DNA of 64,000 nucleotides from Pengzhenrongella sicca (GCF_017569225.1 NZ_CP071868.1:3658001-3722000); one strand, 5' to 3'; positions 27,600-38,855 are shown, counted from the first letter of the stretch. The notes: generated by a model not told the origin, from the letters alone. A program made the numbers and translations.

Positions 27600-28091
27600 A
27601 TGCGTTCGGTCGTCACAGGATTCAAGGACTTCATCACTCGCGGGAACGTCATCGAGCTCGCGGTCGCGGTCGTGATCGGCGCGGCGTTCGGCTCGCTGAT
27701 CAATGCCGTGGTCTCGGGCCTGTTCAACCCGCTCATCGCGGCGATCTTCGGCGCGACCGACCTGTCGCAGGTCGGTCAATTCACCGTGAACGAGTCGGTG
27801 TTCCAGCCGGGCCTGGCGCTGGACGCGCTGATCAAGTTCCTCGTGATCGCCGCCGCCGTCTACCTCGTGATCGTGCTGCCGCTGAACGCCCTCGCTGCGC
27901 GACGCAAGCAGGGCATCGAGCCCGAGCCGGCCAAACCCGCCGAGGACGTCCTGCTGCTGCAGGAGATCCGCGACCTGCTCGCGGCCCAGGACACCCGGTC
28001 GGCGCGCAGCACCCTCACGGGCTCGCACCCGACCACCGGCGCGCACGCCGCGCTGGCCCCGACCGACTCCCCCCGCTCCGCGCGGGAGTAG
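27600..28091 (+). CDS. mscL: Large-conductance mechanosensitive channel
   Basis: A 163-residue MscL. TM1 lies in FITRGNVIELAVAVVIGAAFG and what follows (pore-lining Gly/Ala face), and TM2 in IKFLVIAAAVYLVIVLPLNAL. The C-terminal bundle has EDVLLLQEIRDLLAA. It is longer than the usual 130-150 residues because of a Thr/Ala-rich tail. It releases solutes upon hypo-osmotic shock. RBS GAGAGG precedes the ATG. Confidence 0.95.
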   Translation: MRSVVTGFKDFITRGNVIELAVAVVIGAAFGSLINAVVSGLFNPLIAAIFGATDLSQVGQFTVNESVFQPGLALDALIKFLVIAAAVYLVIVLPLNALAARRKQGIEPEPAKPAEDVLLLQEIRDLLAAQDTRSARSTLTGSHPTTGAHAALAPTDSPRSARE

Positions 28092-28443
28092 CCGCTCGCG
28101 CCGAGGCCCAGCTCCCGCGCCTCGGCAGGCGGCTCCCGGACCTCACGGCCGCGCGAGTGACTCCTGGGCTGCTGCGACCCACGTGAAATCCCCCAAGCCC
28201 CAGGAGCCCCTCCGGTACCACGCGCGTCGCTGAGGTTCACGCCTGCGGGCGGTGGCCGGTGCTCGAGGGCCGCCGCAGACAAGAGCCGAGCACCGCCGGC
28301 TCCGTCCGCGCGGAGCATGGTGCAGGTGGGACAGGTGAGGCGCACGAGCCGGTCACACCCGCACCACCGGCCTCAGCAGTCACCTGCTCCGCGCGCACGG
28401 ACGTGAGCCACCGCCAGATCGCTCAGGGAGCCGGAGTACGCGG
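28092..28443. repeat. Repeat-bearing convergent junction
   Basis: No gene seen. It contains the near-perfect inverted pair CTCCTGGGCT / AGCCCCAGGAG (about 28161-28206). It also has a block between GTCCGCGCGGAGCA (28303) and TGCTCCGCGCGCACGG (about 28400) that resembles the duplicated elements at 62.7-63.2 kb. Likely a bidirectional transcription end. Confidence 0.5.
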
Positions 28444-28800
28444 CTACCAGTGCGGCGGGACGTCCCGGCGCAGGCGGTCATCGTTCGAGTCGTCGCCGGA
28501 GCGCTCGTGCCAGCCGACGTCCGTGTCGTCGGAACTGGTCCCGGGAACCATCGGATCGTCGCCGACCCCACGCCGGACCGCGCGCCGGCGCTTGCGAGCG
28601 CGCGCCGGCGGATCCGCAGCGGCGGGAGACCCCGGGCCGTCCGCGGGGCCGGGTACCCCGGGGCCAACCGCGGCGGCCGACACCCCCGCGCCAACCGCGG
28701 CGGCCGACAAACCAGGGCCGTCCCCGGGGTCGACGAGCGGCTCCGGCCGAGCAGCGTCGGCGGGGCGGCGCTCGTCCCCGGCGCGCTGCGCAGGGATCAT
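28444..28800 (-). CDS. Small hypothetical protein coupled to the helicase-like gene
   Basis: 118 residues: MIPAQRAGDERRPADAARP, an Ala/Pro/Gly-rich middle with the near-repeat AAVGAGVSAAAVGPGV, a basic ARKRRRA patch, then an acidic conserved-looking tail (SDDTDVGWHERSGDDSNDDR and RLRRDVPPHW). The ATG overlaps the stop of the upstream 1429-residue gene (ATGA), so translation is coupled. The DDTDxGW...PPHW ending is, from memory, common in actinobacterial hypothetical proteins. Function unknown. Confidence 0.72.
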   Translation of the reverse strand: MIPAQRAGDERRPADAARPEPLVDPGDGPGLSAAAVGAGVSAAAVGPGVPGPADGPGSPAAADPPARARKRRRAVRRGVGDDPMVPGTSSDDTDVGWHERSGDDSNDDRLRRDVPPHW

Positions 28801-31800
28801 TCGAGCACCCGGCGGACTGCGCCGTCGATCGCCGCATCGATGCGGGAGCCGCGCCGCGTGATCCCCAGCTCGATGCGAAGCGCGCGCGACAGCTCCGCCG
28901 CGGAGCGGGATGCCCCGTCGCTCGCGATCCACGCGGTCAGGTCGTCGAGTTCGTCGTCGCCGTACGCGCTGATGGGCAGGCCCGGCTCGACCGGGGGCCG
29001 CGGCGCGTTCCGAGGCCGCACCGGGCCGGCTTCAGCAGGTCCCCCAGCTCCGGCGAGGCTCATCGAGCCCAAAGGCACACCACCGCCGGCACGCGCAGCA
29101 CCCGCAGCTCGCGCAGCCCCGGCCTCCTTCCCCAGGCCGCCGCCACCTTCGCCCTCGGGAACGCCGGCGGCATCCGACAGCTCCACGCCGCCCGCCGGGA
29201 GCGCAGCCTGCACGGACGCCGGCCGCTCACGGATCCGGGCGGCGACTCGCTCGCGGACCGTGTGGGCGATCGCGTCCGCCTCGGCCTGCGGGTCGAGGAA
29301 CGCCGCGGCCGACCAGACCTGCCGCACCGCCCACCCGAGCCGCTCGAGCCGCTGCGCCAGCTGCCGGTCGCGCACGCGCACGCTCGGCTCCGCAACGTAG
29401 GCGGCGTCGTCGGTCAGCACCGCGACGATGAGCTCGCCCGGCAGGTCGGGGTGCCCGACCGCGAGCGGGATCCGCGAGCCGCCGGCGACGGCGTAGTCGA
29501 CCTCGACGAGCAGCCCGGCGCCCCACAGCCGCTCGGCCAGGTCGATGACGAGGCGGTCCGGGCTCGCGGAGTCGGCGACCTCGGGCGGGTGGACGGTGAG
29601 GCCATCCTCGTCCCGCCCGCGGGCCGCGGCGAACGCGAGCAGGTCGGTGAGCAGCCGCGCGCCCGGGCCGCGCACGCGCTCGGGGTCGAGGTCGGCGGCT
29701 GCGAAGCAGCTGACGACGGCCAGCCGGTGCCGCGTCGCGCCGAGCGCGTCGAGCAGCAGTGCCTCGCCGCCCGGCCCGCTGATCGGCCCGAACCGGTGCA
29801 GCACGCGCCCGTGCGGGGTCTTGCCGAACCCGACCGAGTAGATGATCGCCTCGCGCCGTAGCCCCGCGACGCCCGCGAGGTCGGCGACCACGAACGGCTC
29901 GGGCCGGCCGGAGTCGAAGAAGGCGGCGAGCGAGGGGTTGTCGCGCACCTCGGCCAGGATCGCCTCCCGCACGCGGGCCGCGTGGATGTGCGACGACGTG
30001 ATGACCGCGAGGGACTCCTCCGGGCGCGTCAGCGCGTGGTTGATCGCGAGCTCGACGACGTGGTCGACCTCGGCCCTTGTGCTGTCGACCGCGCCCGTGT
30101 CGGCATCCGGCATGCCCGACCCGTCCACGACGTCCAGCCGTACGAGCGGCACGGCCTGCGGCAGCGGCCGCGCCTCGAGCACACCGGCGTAGCCGTGTTC
30201 GGCCAGGAACGCGGTGAGGTAGGGGTCGCGGCGCGTCGCGTCGGCGCGCAGCGCGACCCGCGGCAGCACGGCGGCGAGCTCGCGCACGGCGGTCCCGGAC
30301 GCGCACCGCGCATCGCCGACGACGACGATCTGCCGCCCGCGCACGAGCGCCGCGAGCGCGACCTCGAGCGGCAGGTGCTGCACGGCGTCGAGCACCACCA
30401 GGTCGACGGTCCGGGCAGCCGGCAGCAGCTGCGGCACGAGCATCGGCGACGCCATGAGCACCGGACGCAGCCGTCGGACCAGGTCCGGGTACCGCTCGAT
30501 CGTCTCGCGCAGGCTAGTCAGGCGCTCGTCGACGAGCTCGGCGAACAACATCTCGGCCTGCTCGCGGTGCCCGTGCAGCGTCGCGGCGATCTGGCCGACG
30601 ACGGCGGCGCGCACCGGCGCGGACATGCTCGCGACGTGCTCGAGGTCGAGGCGGCGGTACTCGGCGGCGAGGTGGGACAGGGCTGCGCCGTCGTAGCCCG
30701 CGAGCGCGGGGTCGGCGCGCAGCAGCTCGTCGAACACCGTGCTCCACCAGGCCAGGTCGAGCTCGGCGCCGACGAGCTCCGGGCCTACCCGCCGGGCGGC
30801 GAGGTCGTCGAGCAGCGGGTCCAGCCCGGCCGCGCGCAGGCCGCGCAGGAGCGCCGTGCGCTCGGGCAGGTCGGCGAGCGCGGTCCGGTCGGCGAGCAGC
30901 CGGCGCAGCCGTTCCGTGAGATCGGGCAGCGGCGCGCCCAGCAGACCGGCGCCGCCGGGGGTCGGGGCGAGCACGGCTTCGAGGTGTTCGAGGTCGGCCG
31001 CGACGAGGAGGTACTCGGCCTCGATCCCGGCGAGCCCGGCCGGGAGCCTCGGCCAGCCGCCGCCCGGGCAGTTCGCCTGCCAGATCTCACGCTGCTTCTG
31101 GACCTCGACGAGCGCGGAGTGCAGGTCGGGGATCGGCCGGCCGGGGCGGGCCATATCTTTCGCCTGCTTGCGCAGCCGGCGCCGGTGCAGTCGGCCCATC
31201 GGGGCGTCGTGCTCGACGCGCCAGGCCTTCGTCGCGGTCGCGACGACGAGGTCGGCGGCGGTGCGCTCGAAGATCATCGGCTGGAACACGTCGAGCGCGC
31301 CGCGGATGCCGCCGAGCATCCGCAGCTGCTCGCCCCAGGCGGCGACCGAGGTCGCCGCCGTCAGCCCGGTCGCCTGTGCGACCTCTTCGACGCGCGCGGC
31401 GAGCGCGGCGAGCGAAGCGCCGACGAGCCGCTCGATGCGCTCGATCGCGTCGTCAGCGGCGGCCGACGACGTGAGGTCGGCCCCGAACCAGGGCGTCTCG
31501 GCCGGCCGGAGCGTGAACGCGTGCAGCGTCGCGGCGCGCGCGACGTCGGTGGCGAGCCCGGCGCGGCGCGGCGCGTCGAGCACGCGCGCGACGTCCGGGG
31601 ACAGCCGGACCGTGGTCTGCGGGGCAGGGCGCGTCGAGGTGAGCCGCGCGAGCGACTGGAGCGCGTCGTACGCGGACGCCTCCCACGGCTCGCGCACCTC
31701 GTGCAGCGCGCTCACGTAGCCGCTGAGCCGGGCGCGCCGCGCAACGAGGTCGCGCCGCAGGGTCGCGACGCGGCCGGCGTCGATGGCGGGCGCCTCGAGG

Positions 31801-33086
31801 GTCATGGCGCCCAGGAGGCGGCGCGCAACGGCGGCCCGCCAGCCCGCGTCGGGCGCGATGTCGAGCAGCAGGTCGTCGAGGTCGAGCTCGCCGAGGCGTG
31901 CCGTCAGGGCGGCGGCGGCCCGGCGGTGGCCGGGAACGTAGAGGACGCTGCGGCCCGACGCTGCGGCGTCCGCAACGACGGCGGCGAGCGTCCCGGTCGC
32001 GTCGCACCCCGCGGGGGCGTCGATGAACAGGTGGCTCCCGGTCGCGAGCACGTCCAGGACGTGGCGCTGGACCGGGTCGAGGTCGCCGACGCCGCGCTCG
32101 GCTCCCGGATCGAGGTCACCCGGGACGGGCTCGGGCAACGGGCGGGCCAGCAGCTCGAGCGCGGCGTCGTCGCCCGCGAGCGCGGCGATGACCTCGTGAT
32201 GCTCGAGCGAGGCGGAGTTCTGGTCGAGGTCCTCGACCAGCACGGCGCCCGGGTGGACGAACGTGCCCACGAGCAGCCGCTCGGTCAGCTCGAAGTCCTC
32301 GAGAACGGCGAGGCCGAGGGCTCCCAGCCGGTCGAGCGCGGGCCGCGGGTCGAAGCCCGAGCCGGTGAACGCGCCGCGGGCGATCGCGACCGGGTCGAGC
32401 AGCGCGCCGCGGCCGCGCAGCGCCCGCGCGAGGATCGGGTTGATCTCGAGCGAGGGCTCCAGGCGCAGCTCGTAGTCGCTCTCGCCGCTCCCGCGCGCGT
32501 GCAGCGCGACGGGACGGAGCAGGACGGGGGCGCGCACGGTGCGCGGCGCGGGCTGCTCGGCCGGCCCGCCATCGCGGTCGCCGTCGAACGGCAGGTCGCG
32601 CGACGCCTCGATCGAGCGCGCACGGGTCACGGCGGCGAGCGCCGCGACGTCGTCCGTGGCGACGTCCGGCGAGGTGCGCTCGATCCAGGTCGCGACGCCG
32701 ATGGCCAGGTAGGTCGGCGCGATGCCGTACCGCTGGGCGTAGTCCTCGGCGCGCGCGCCGACCGAGCGGGCCCGCCGCTTGGCCGTCGCGAGCGCGCCGC
32801 CCTCACGCACGAGGTTCGACAGCCGCGTCTCGCGCCCCGCGAACAGCTGGGCGATGCCGGAGGGGTGGGTCGCGGAGAGGTCGAGGACGGCGTCGCCCAG
32901 GAGGTCGACGTCGGCGAGGGTCGAGCCGCCGGCGGCCTCGACCAGGGTCGAACGCCAGGTCGCCACGGCCCCGACCACGAGCTCGGCCGCCGACGGGCGG
33001 CTGACGATGACGGGCGGCTCGACGGCCGCAGGACGCTCCGGGGCCGCGTCGGCGCCCGTGCCGGAAGTACGCGCGGGAACAGTCAC
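28797..33086 (-). CDS. SF1 helicase-like protein with eroded ATPase motifs and C-terminal nuclease-like fold
   Basis: 1429 residues from GTG 33086. The architecture follows DUF4011/AAA_11-AAA_12 helicase-like proteins: an N-terminal helical domain, an ATPase core (from about residue 340), a long helical insertion (about 430-860), a second RecA-like part (about 880-1180), and a segment resembling the Vsr/REase_MTES_1575-type end (ELIVAVLTDDAAYVAEPSVR, RLGWAVRQVWSAAAFLDP; about 1210-1270), then a linker and short tail. The Walker A place reads DAPAGCDATGT with no GKT lysine. The Walker B place reads VVLDAVQHLPLE, lacking the DE acid. It is probably not a normal ATPase. Confidence 0.8.
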   Translation of the reverse strand: MTVPARTSGTGADAAPERPAAVEPPVIVSRPSAAELVVGAVATWRSTLVEAAGGSTLADVDLLGDAVLDLSATHPSGIAQLFAGRETRLSNLVREGGALATAKRRARSVGARAEDYAQRYGIAPTYLAIGVATWIERTSPDVATDDVAALAAVTRARSIEASRDLPFDGDRDGGPAEQPAPRTVRAPVLLRPVALHARGSGESDYELRLEPSLEINPILARALRGRGALLDPVAIARGAFTGSGFDPRPALDRLGALGLAVLEDFELTERLLVGTFVHPGAVLVEDLDQNSASLEHHEVIAALAGDDAALELLARPLPEPVPGDLDPGAERGVGDLDPVQRHVLDVLATGSHLFIDAPAGCDATGTLAAVVADAAASGRSVLYVPGHRRAAAALTARLGELDLDDLLLDIAPDAGWRAAVARRLLGAMTLEAPAIDAGRVATLRRDLVARRARLSGYVSALHEVREPWEASAYDALQSLARLTSTRPAPQTTVRLSPDVARVLDAPRRAGLATDVARAATLHAFTLRPAETPWFGADLTSSAAADDAIERIERLVGASLAALAARVEEVAQATGLTAATSVAAWGEQLRMLGGIRGALDVFQPMIFERTAADLVVATATKAWRVEHDAPMGRLHRRRLRKQAKDMARPGRPIPDLHSALVEVQKQREIWQANCPGGGWPRLPAGLAGIEAEYLLVAADLEHLEAVLAPTPGGAGLLGAPLPDLTERLRRLLADRTALADLPERTALLRGLRAAGLDPLLDDLAARRVGPELVGAELDLAWWSTVFDELLRADPALAGYDGAALSHLAAEYRRLDLEHVASMSAPVRAAVVGQIAATLHGHREQAEMLFAELVDERLTSLRETIERYPDLVRRLRPVLMASPMLVPQLLPAARTVDLVVLDAVQHLPLEVALAALVRGRQIVVVGDARCASGTAVRELAAVLPRVALRADATRRDPYLTAFLAEHGYAGVLEARPLPQAVPLVRLDVVDGSGMPDADTGAVDSTRAEVDHVVELAINHALTRPEESLAVITSSHIHAARVREAILAEVRDNPSLAAFFDSGRPEPFVVADLAGVAGLRREAIIYSVGFGKTPHGRVLHRFGPISGPGGEALLLDALGATRHRLAVVSCFAAADLDPERVRGPGARLLTDLLAFAAARGRDEDGLTVHPPEVADSASPDRLVIDLAERLWGAGLLVEVDYAVAGGSRIPLAVGHPDLPGELIVAVLTDDAAYVAEPSVRVRDRQLAQRLERLGWAVRQVWSAAAFLDPQAEADAIAHTVRERVAARIRERPASVQAALPAGGVELSDAAGVPEGEGGGGLGKEAGAARAAGAARAGGGVPLGSMSLAGAGGPAEAGPVRPRNAPRPPVEPGLPISAYGDDELDDLTAWIASDGASRSAAELSRALRIELGITRRGSRIDAAIDGAVRRVLE

Positions 33087-33154
33087 CCTTGAACGCTAAC
33101 CGCCGCGCGCCATAACACGAACGTGGCTCGCCGGGGTGCACCAGAACGGTGGGA

Positions 33155-33193
33155 ACAGTGCGCACCGCGCAGGGGGCAGGCGATGCGCACTGT
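33155..33193. repeat. Inverted repeat upstream of the helicase-like gene
   Basis: ACAGTGCGCA (33155-33164) and TGCGCACTGT (33184-33193) form a perfect 10-bp inverted pair around 19 bases. It lies between the helicase-like start and a hydrolase fragment; regulator site or hairpin is undecided. Confidence 0.5.
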
Positions 33194-33226
33194 CCATCGG
33201 CATTTTGCCGCTGATCGGGGTGCGCG

Positions 33227-33493
33227 TCAACGCCCCGGCGTCGGCTCGTCCGGCCGGGCGAGCGCCATCGCGTCGAGGATGATGTCGACGAGCCACGGGT
33301 CGGTGAGCGCCCGGAAATGACCCGGCGTCGCGAGCTCGATGCTCGTGGCCCCGGCGAGCGCGCTGCCGCCGGGGACGTGCGGATCGAACCTGCTCGCGGC
33401 CGAGACGATGCGCGCGTTCGCGGTGCGGTCGGCCGCGAGCGCCACGATGGTCGCGTCGTCGGGGGCGAAGGCCCGGCACCGTTGATCCACCAC
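33227..33493 (-). pseudogene. Alpha/beta-hydrolase C-terminal fragment
   Basis: An 88-residue GTG frame reading DDATIVALAADRTANARIVS, then ASRFDPHVPGGSALAGATSI and ELATPGHFRALTDPWLVDII. This looks like the last third of a lipase or alpha/beta hydrolase, with GHF as the catalytic-His turn. The nucleophile elbow GxSxG and the rest are absent: the next gene starts divergently only 33 bp away. I read it as a remnant. Confidence 0.45.
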
Positions 33494-33525
33494 GCGATCA
33501 GTCGTGCACGGCGAAAGAAGGACCC

Positions 33526-33873
33526 ATGACCGACAACCCCGTCCAGGTGTTCATCGCCGCATTTCCCACCGAGGACCAGGCCGGCGAGGCGCTCAAGGAC
33601 TTCCGGGCGATGGACCGTGCCGGGTCGATCGACCTGATCGACGCCGTCGTCCTCATCCGCCGGGCGGACGGGAAGGTCCGCGTCGACGAGGTCGCGGACC
33701 CGAGCGGCAAGCGCTGGGCCAAGCGCGGCGGGATCGCCGGCGGGCTCGTCGGGCTGATCTTCCCCCCGTCGATCATCGCCAGCGCGATCGTCGGCGGCGC
33801 CGGCGGCGGGATCTGGGGCCGGATCCGCGCCGCGCAGATCTCCGCCGAGGCAGACAGCGACGCCACCCGGTAG
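33526..33873 (+). CDS. DUF1269-family small membrane-associated protein
   Basis: A 115-residue protein. The N-terminal half is a ferredoxin-like fold (VQVFIAAFPTEDQAGEALKD to IRRADGKVRVDEVADPSGKR). It is followed by a Gly-rich hydrophobic hairpin (GGIAGGLVGLIFPPSIIASA). This matches the DUF1269 pattern; function unknown. RBS AAGAAGGA. It is followed 48 bp later by the frameshifted SHOCT gene, a pairing common in Actinobacteria. Confidence 0.82.
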   Translation: MTDNPVQVFIAAFPTEDQAGEALKDFRAMDRAGSIDLIDAVVLIRRADGKVRVDEVADPSGKRWAKRGGIAGGLVGLIFPPSIIASAIVGGAGGGIWGRIRAAQISAEADSDATR

Positions 33874-33921
33874 CGCACCGATCTCCCGGCCCCGCGCACC
33901 AACCACTGGAAAGGAATTGTC

Positions 33922-34313
33922 ATGTCATTCTGGGACATCATTGGTTCATCTTCATCACCTACATCTTCATCGCCTACCTGATGGAGATGTTCTCGGTCAT
34001 CATCGACATCTTCCGCAACGACAGCTCGAGCGGATTCGCCAAGGCGATCTGGGTCCTGGCCCTGATCTTCCTGCCCGTCATCACGGTGCTCGTCTACCTG
34101 CTCGCGAAGGGGTCGAGCATGTCCGAGCGGTCGGTCCGGCGCGCCTACGAGGCGCAGGCCCGGCAGGAGGCGTACATCCGCGAGGTCGCGACGACGAGCT
34201 CCACGCGGGCGGTCGATCCCGTCGTCCAGCTCACGCAGGCGAAGGCGCTTCTCGACGCGGGCGCGATCTCGGCCACCGAGTTCGAGTCGCTCAAGGCCAA
34301 GACGCTCGCGTAG
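33922..34313 (+). pseudogene. PLDc_N/SHOCT membrane protein with one-base frameshift
   Basis: The ATG at 33922 with RBS AAGGAA reads MSFWDII and then derails, stopping after 19 codons. One base later in frame the sequence continues as WFIFITYIFIAYLMEMFSVI, then DIFRNDSSSGFAKAIWVLAL, and a SHOCT end (LTQAKALLDAGAISATEFES). The intact paralogue at 56585 reads MSFLDVVWFIVISFAFVAYL, so one T is missing at about 33941-33942 (TTTGG became TTGG). Internal ATG 33981 could give a 110-residue form lacking most of TM1. Either a true frameshift or a sequence error. Confidence 0.75.
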
Positions 34314-34341
34314 GGCGCACCGGCCGCAGCGATCACGCGCC

Positions 34342-34376
34342 CGGCCCCGCTCGCGATCGCCTCGCGAGCGGGGCCG
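34342..34376 (+). terminator. Hairpin terminator after the SHOCT gene
   Basis: CGGCCCCGCTCGCGA - TCGCC - TCGCGAGCGGGGCCG: a perfect 15-bp stem with a 5-nt loop and no long T-run, as often in actinobacteria. Confidence 0.7.
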
Positions 34377-34445
34377 CTCGCGCCCTCCGACCGGCGTCGG
34401 CCTGAGAAGGTGGGGTGCGCACGCCCACCCGAGGAGAGGCCCCCG

Positions 34446-36833
<2,388 letters not shown>

Positions 36834-36895
36834 GCCGGGGTGGGCTGGCGCTGGCGACGGATTTCGTCGACGCCCCGCCGAGCTGAGGAGCCAAC

Positions 36896-37288
36896 GTGAA
36901 GACGTGCACCGCGAGACGACTGGTCTACGGGCCCTTCGCGCTGGCAGTGCTGGCCAGCTCCGGGTGCGCCCCGACGGGCTTGGTCGTCCGCGGCGAGCTG
37001 CCGCCCTGTGCTGGCGTGCAGACGATTGCCGTGGATGAGCTGGCTCACCACACCACGTGCAGCTTGGTCGGGTGGACCGTGCGCTTTCCCGACGGGCAGA
37101 CCTACGACCTCAGCTCCGCCAACGGGGCATCGAGTTCGAGCGCCCTGCCCGGGGTCGAGTGGGGCGGAACGATGTGGGGCGGGTACGGCAGCGTGGCGTG
37201 GCTGCGAACGCCGGACGGACTCACGCTGTGGGGACCTCCGGAGGCGGTCAATCAGCAGGTGCTGCTGTTCTCCCGGGACGTCGACTGA
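36896..37288 (+). CDS. Hypothetical lipoprotein
   Basis: A 130-residue protein from GTG 36896 with RBS GAGGAG. The N-terminal signal has a lipobox-like LASSGC with the lipid Cys at about residue 24. The mature part contains three further Cys or hydroxyl-rich stretches and a Gly/Trp-rich end (GVEWGGTMWGGYGSVAWLRT). No known domain. It lies 62 bp after the UvrA-like gene and may share its transcript. Confidence 0.68.
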   Translation: MKTCTARRLVYGPFALAVLASSGCAPTGLVVRGELPPCAGVQTIAVDELAHHTTCSLVGWTVRFPDGQTYDLSSANGASSSSALPGVEWGGTMWGGYGSVAWLRTPDGLTLWGPPEAVNQQVLLFSRDVD

Positions 37289-37350
37289 CTCCGGCCCGGC
37301 CGCTCCCGGCCCCTCGAGGGCGGCTGCTGTGAGCCCGTGGCCGGTCGCGG

Positions 37351-37438
37351 CTCGAGTGTGGGCGTTCGGTCCCTCGCGGGTCGTGGAGCCAGCAGTTTGC
37401 CCACACAGGGGCACGAGGGAGCAGATGGCCCACACTCG
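37351..37438. repeat. GTGTGGGC / GCCCACAC repeat element 1
   Basis: A left arm (CTCGAGTGTGGGCGTTCGG) is followed by two right arms (GCAGTTTGCCCACAC at about 37392-37406 and GCAGATGGCCCACACTCG at about 37421-37438). The same design and near-identical arms occur at 52411-52526. It is located between convergent genes. Confidence 0.75.
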
Positions 37439-37467
37439 CCGCGCCCGGCGGCGGACCGCGCCCTCGG

Positions 37468-38121
37468 CTACAGGCCGCTCACGCCGTTCGTGATCAGCAC
37501 GAGCCCGATCACCGCGAGGACGACGGCCATCACGGCGGCGTTGTTGCGCAGGAGCCAGTCCTTTGCTGCCTGCAACGGGGGCAGCACGCGCGCGCCGAAG
37601 ATCGCGTGCGCGAGCACCGGTACGGCGACGCTGATCGACGCGACCGCCGTGAACACCACGACGAGCGCCAGCTCGGCCGCGACGGGTCGCCCGGCGGCGC
37701 CGATGTCGATGCCGGCCGCCGCGGCGAGCAGCACGACCTTCGGGTTGGCCACCGACAGCAGCAGCGCGACACGCAGGGCGGTCCGCGGCGTGGCCGAGTC
37801 GATGGACCGCAGCCAGCCCGGGAGCTCGCCCGCGGCCCCCCGCGTGATCCACTGCCGGACGCCGTAGGCGACCAGGGCGGCGCCGACGACGATCCGGACG
37901 CCGGACAGCCAGGTGGGCGAGTCGCCGCCCGTGCTGATCCCGTCTGCGAGGAGCGCGAAGACCGCTGCGACGAGCCCGATCCCGCCGAACCAGCCGCCGA
38001 GGAACGCCAGCGACGTCGGCCGCGGCCTCGCGGTGAACAGCAGCAAGATCGCGGGGACCACCGGGAACGGTGATGCCGCGATCGCCAGGGCCAGCGCGAA
38101 GGTTTCGCCCACGAGGGCCAT
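37468..38121 (-). CDS. GAP-family (LysE-like) membrane protein
   Basis: 217 residues with six hydrophobic segments, from ATG 38121. The sequence FALALAIAASPFPVVPAILL, then FTARPRPTSLAFLGGWFGGI, and LLSVANPKVVLLAAAAGIDI matches the GAP/Sap family related to LysE exporters. GAP proteins in mycobacteria help move glycolipids; here an export role is assumed but the substrate is unknown. The upstream frame extends further but lacks protein character. Confidence 0.82.
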   Translation of the reverse strand: MALVGETFALALAIAASPFPVVPAILLLFTARPRPTSLAFLGGWFGGIGLVAAVFALLADGISTGGDSPTWLSGVRIVVGAALVAYGVRQWITRGAAGELPGWLRSIDSATPRTALRVALLLSVANPKVVLLAAAAGIDIGAAGRPVAAELALVVVFTAVASISVAVPVLAHAIFGARVLPPLQAAKDWLLRNNAAVMAVVLAVIGLVLITNGVSGL

Positions 38122-38168
38122 GCTGCCACTGCGCACCACTGCCGGGCGGCTTCGCGCGGGGCGAACTG

Positions 38169-38738
38169 TCAGGGGGCTGCCGCCAGTGTCACGGCCTCCT
38201 CGCAGGACGCGCCGCTCGCGGCGATCATGCGCCCGGTGATCGGGTAGCCGTCGGCTGTCAGCGGCACCACGAGCTGGGCCTGCGGGGTGGCCGCGATGGC
38301 GAGAGCGACGTCGTCGCGGGCACCCTGCAAGCTTCGCCAGTCGGCGATCCACGAGGCGCCGGGTTCGTCGCCGGCGAGAACGTCGGGCCCCAGCGCGCCC
38401 ATCGCGCCGACCAGATCGTCGATAGCGGCGTTGCCCACGACGATGCGCTCCGCCCTGCCGAGTCCTTGCGTCGTGGACAGCGCGGTGCTGGCGACGGCGC
38501 AGGCCCGGTCGGCGGCGTTCGCGACGACGGGGTCGTCGAGAAGGTCGAAGTGGTCGTGGTTGGCGAAGGACCACAACGCGACGAGGCCGCTTGACGCGAG
38601 GCACCCGATGACGATCGCGATGAGCCAGCCGGCCCGTATTCGGCGCGAGCGATGCCACTCGCCCACGAGCGTGGCGGAGTCGACCTTCGGCGCCATGGGG
38701 AGAACCCGCTGGCCTGGGACCGCAGGAGTGGACGGCAT
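38169..38738 (-). CDS. Hypothetical single-pass membrane protein
   Basis: 189 residues: an N-terminal cytoplasmic part, a transmembrane helix at about residues 39-58 (WLIAIVIGCLASSGLVALWS), and an extracytoplasmic domain with two Cys (ADRACAVAS and GASCEEAV) that may bond. It is upstream of the GAP gene on the same strand with 47 bp between. Family not recognised. Confidence 0.68.
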   Translation of the reverse strand: MPSTPAVPGQRVLPMAPKVDSATLVGEWHRSRRIRAGWLIAIVIGCLASSGLVALWSFANHDHFDLLDDPVVANAADRACAVASTALSTTQGLGRAERIVVGNAAIDDLVGAMGALGPDVLAGDEPGASWIADWRSLQGARDDVALAIAATPQAQLVVPLTADGYPITGRMIAASGASCEEAVTLAAAP

Positions 38739-38855
38739 GGGCTCAGACTCCTCCCCCGGCCTGGCCGCACGTGGCGGCTACGCGGGTGAATGCAACTCAG
38801 CGCCAATCGTTACCGGCGACCACGCCGGCGAGCCGCCGAACCTGGGAACACACTG

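Noticed and set aside
29982-33092. 1036-residue open frame on the + strand
   Set aside because: It is antisense to the helicase-like gene, rich in Arg/Gly/Asp/Glu from codon-position bias, and has no domain. The minus-strand frame is the real gene.
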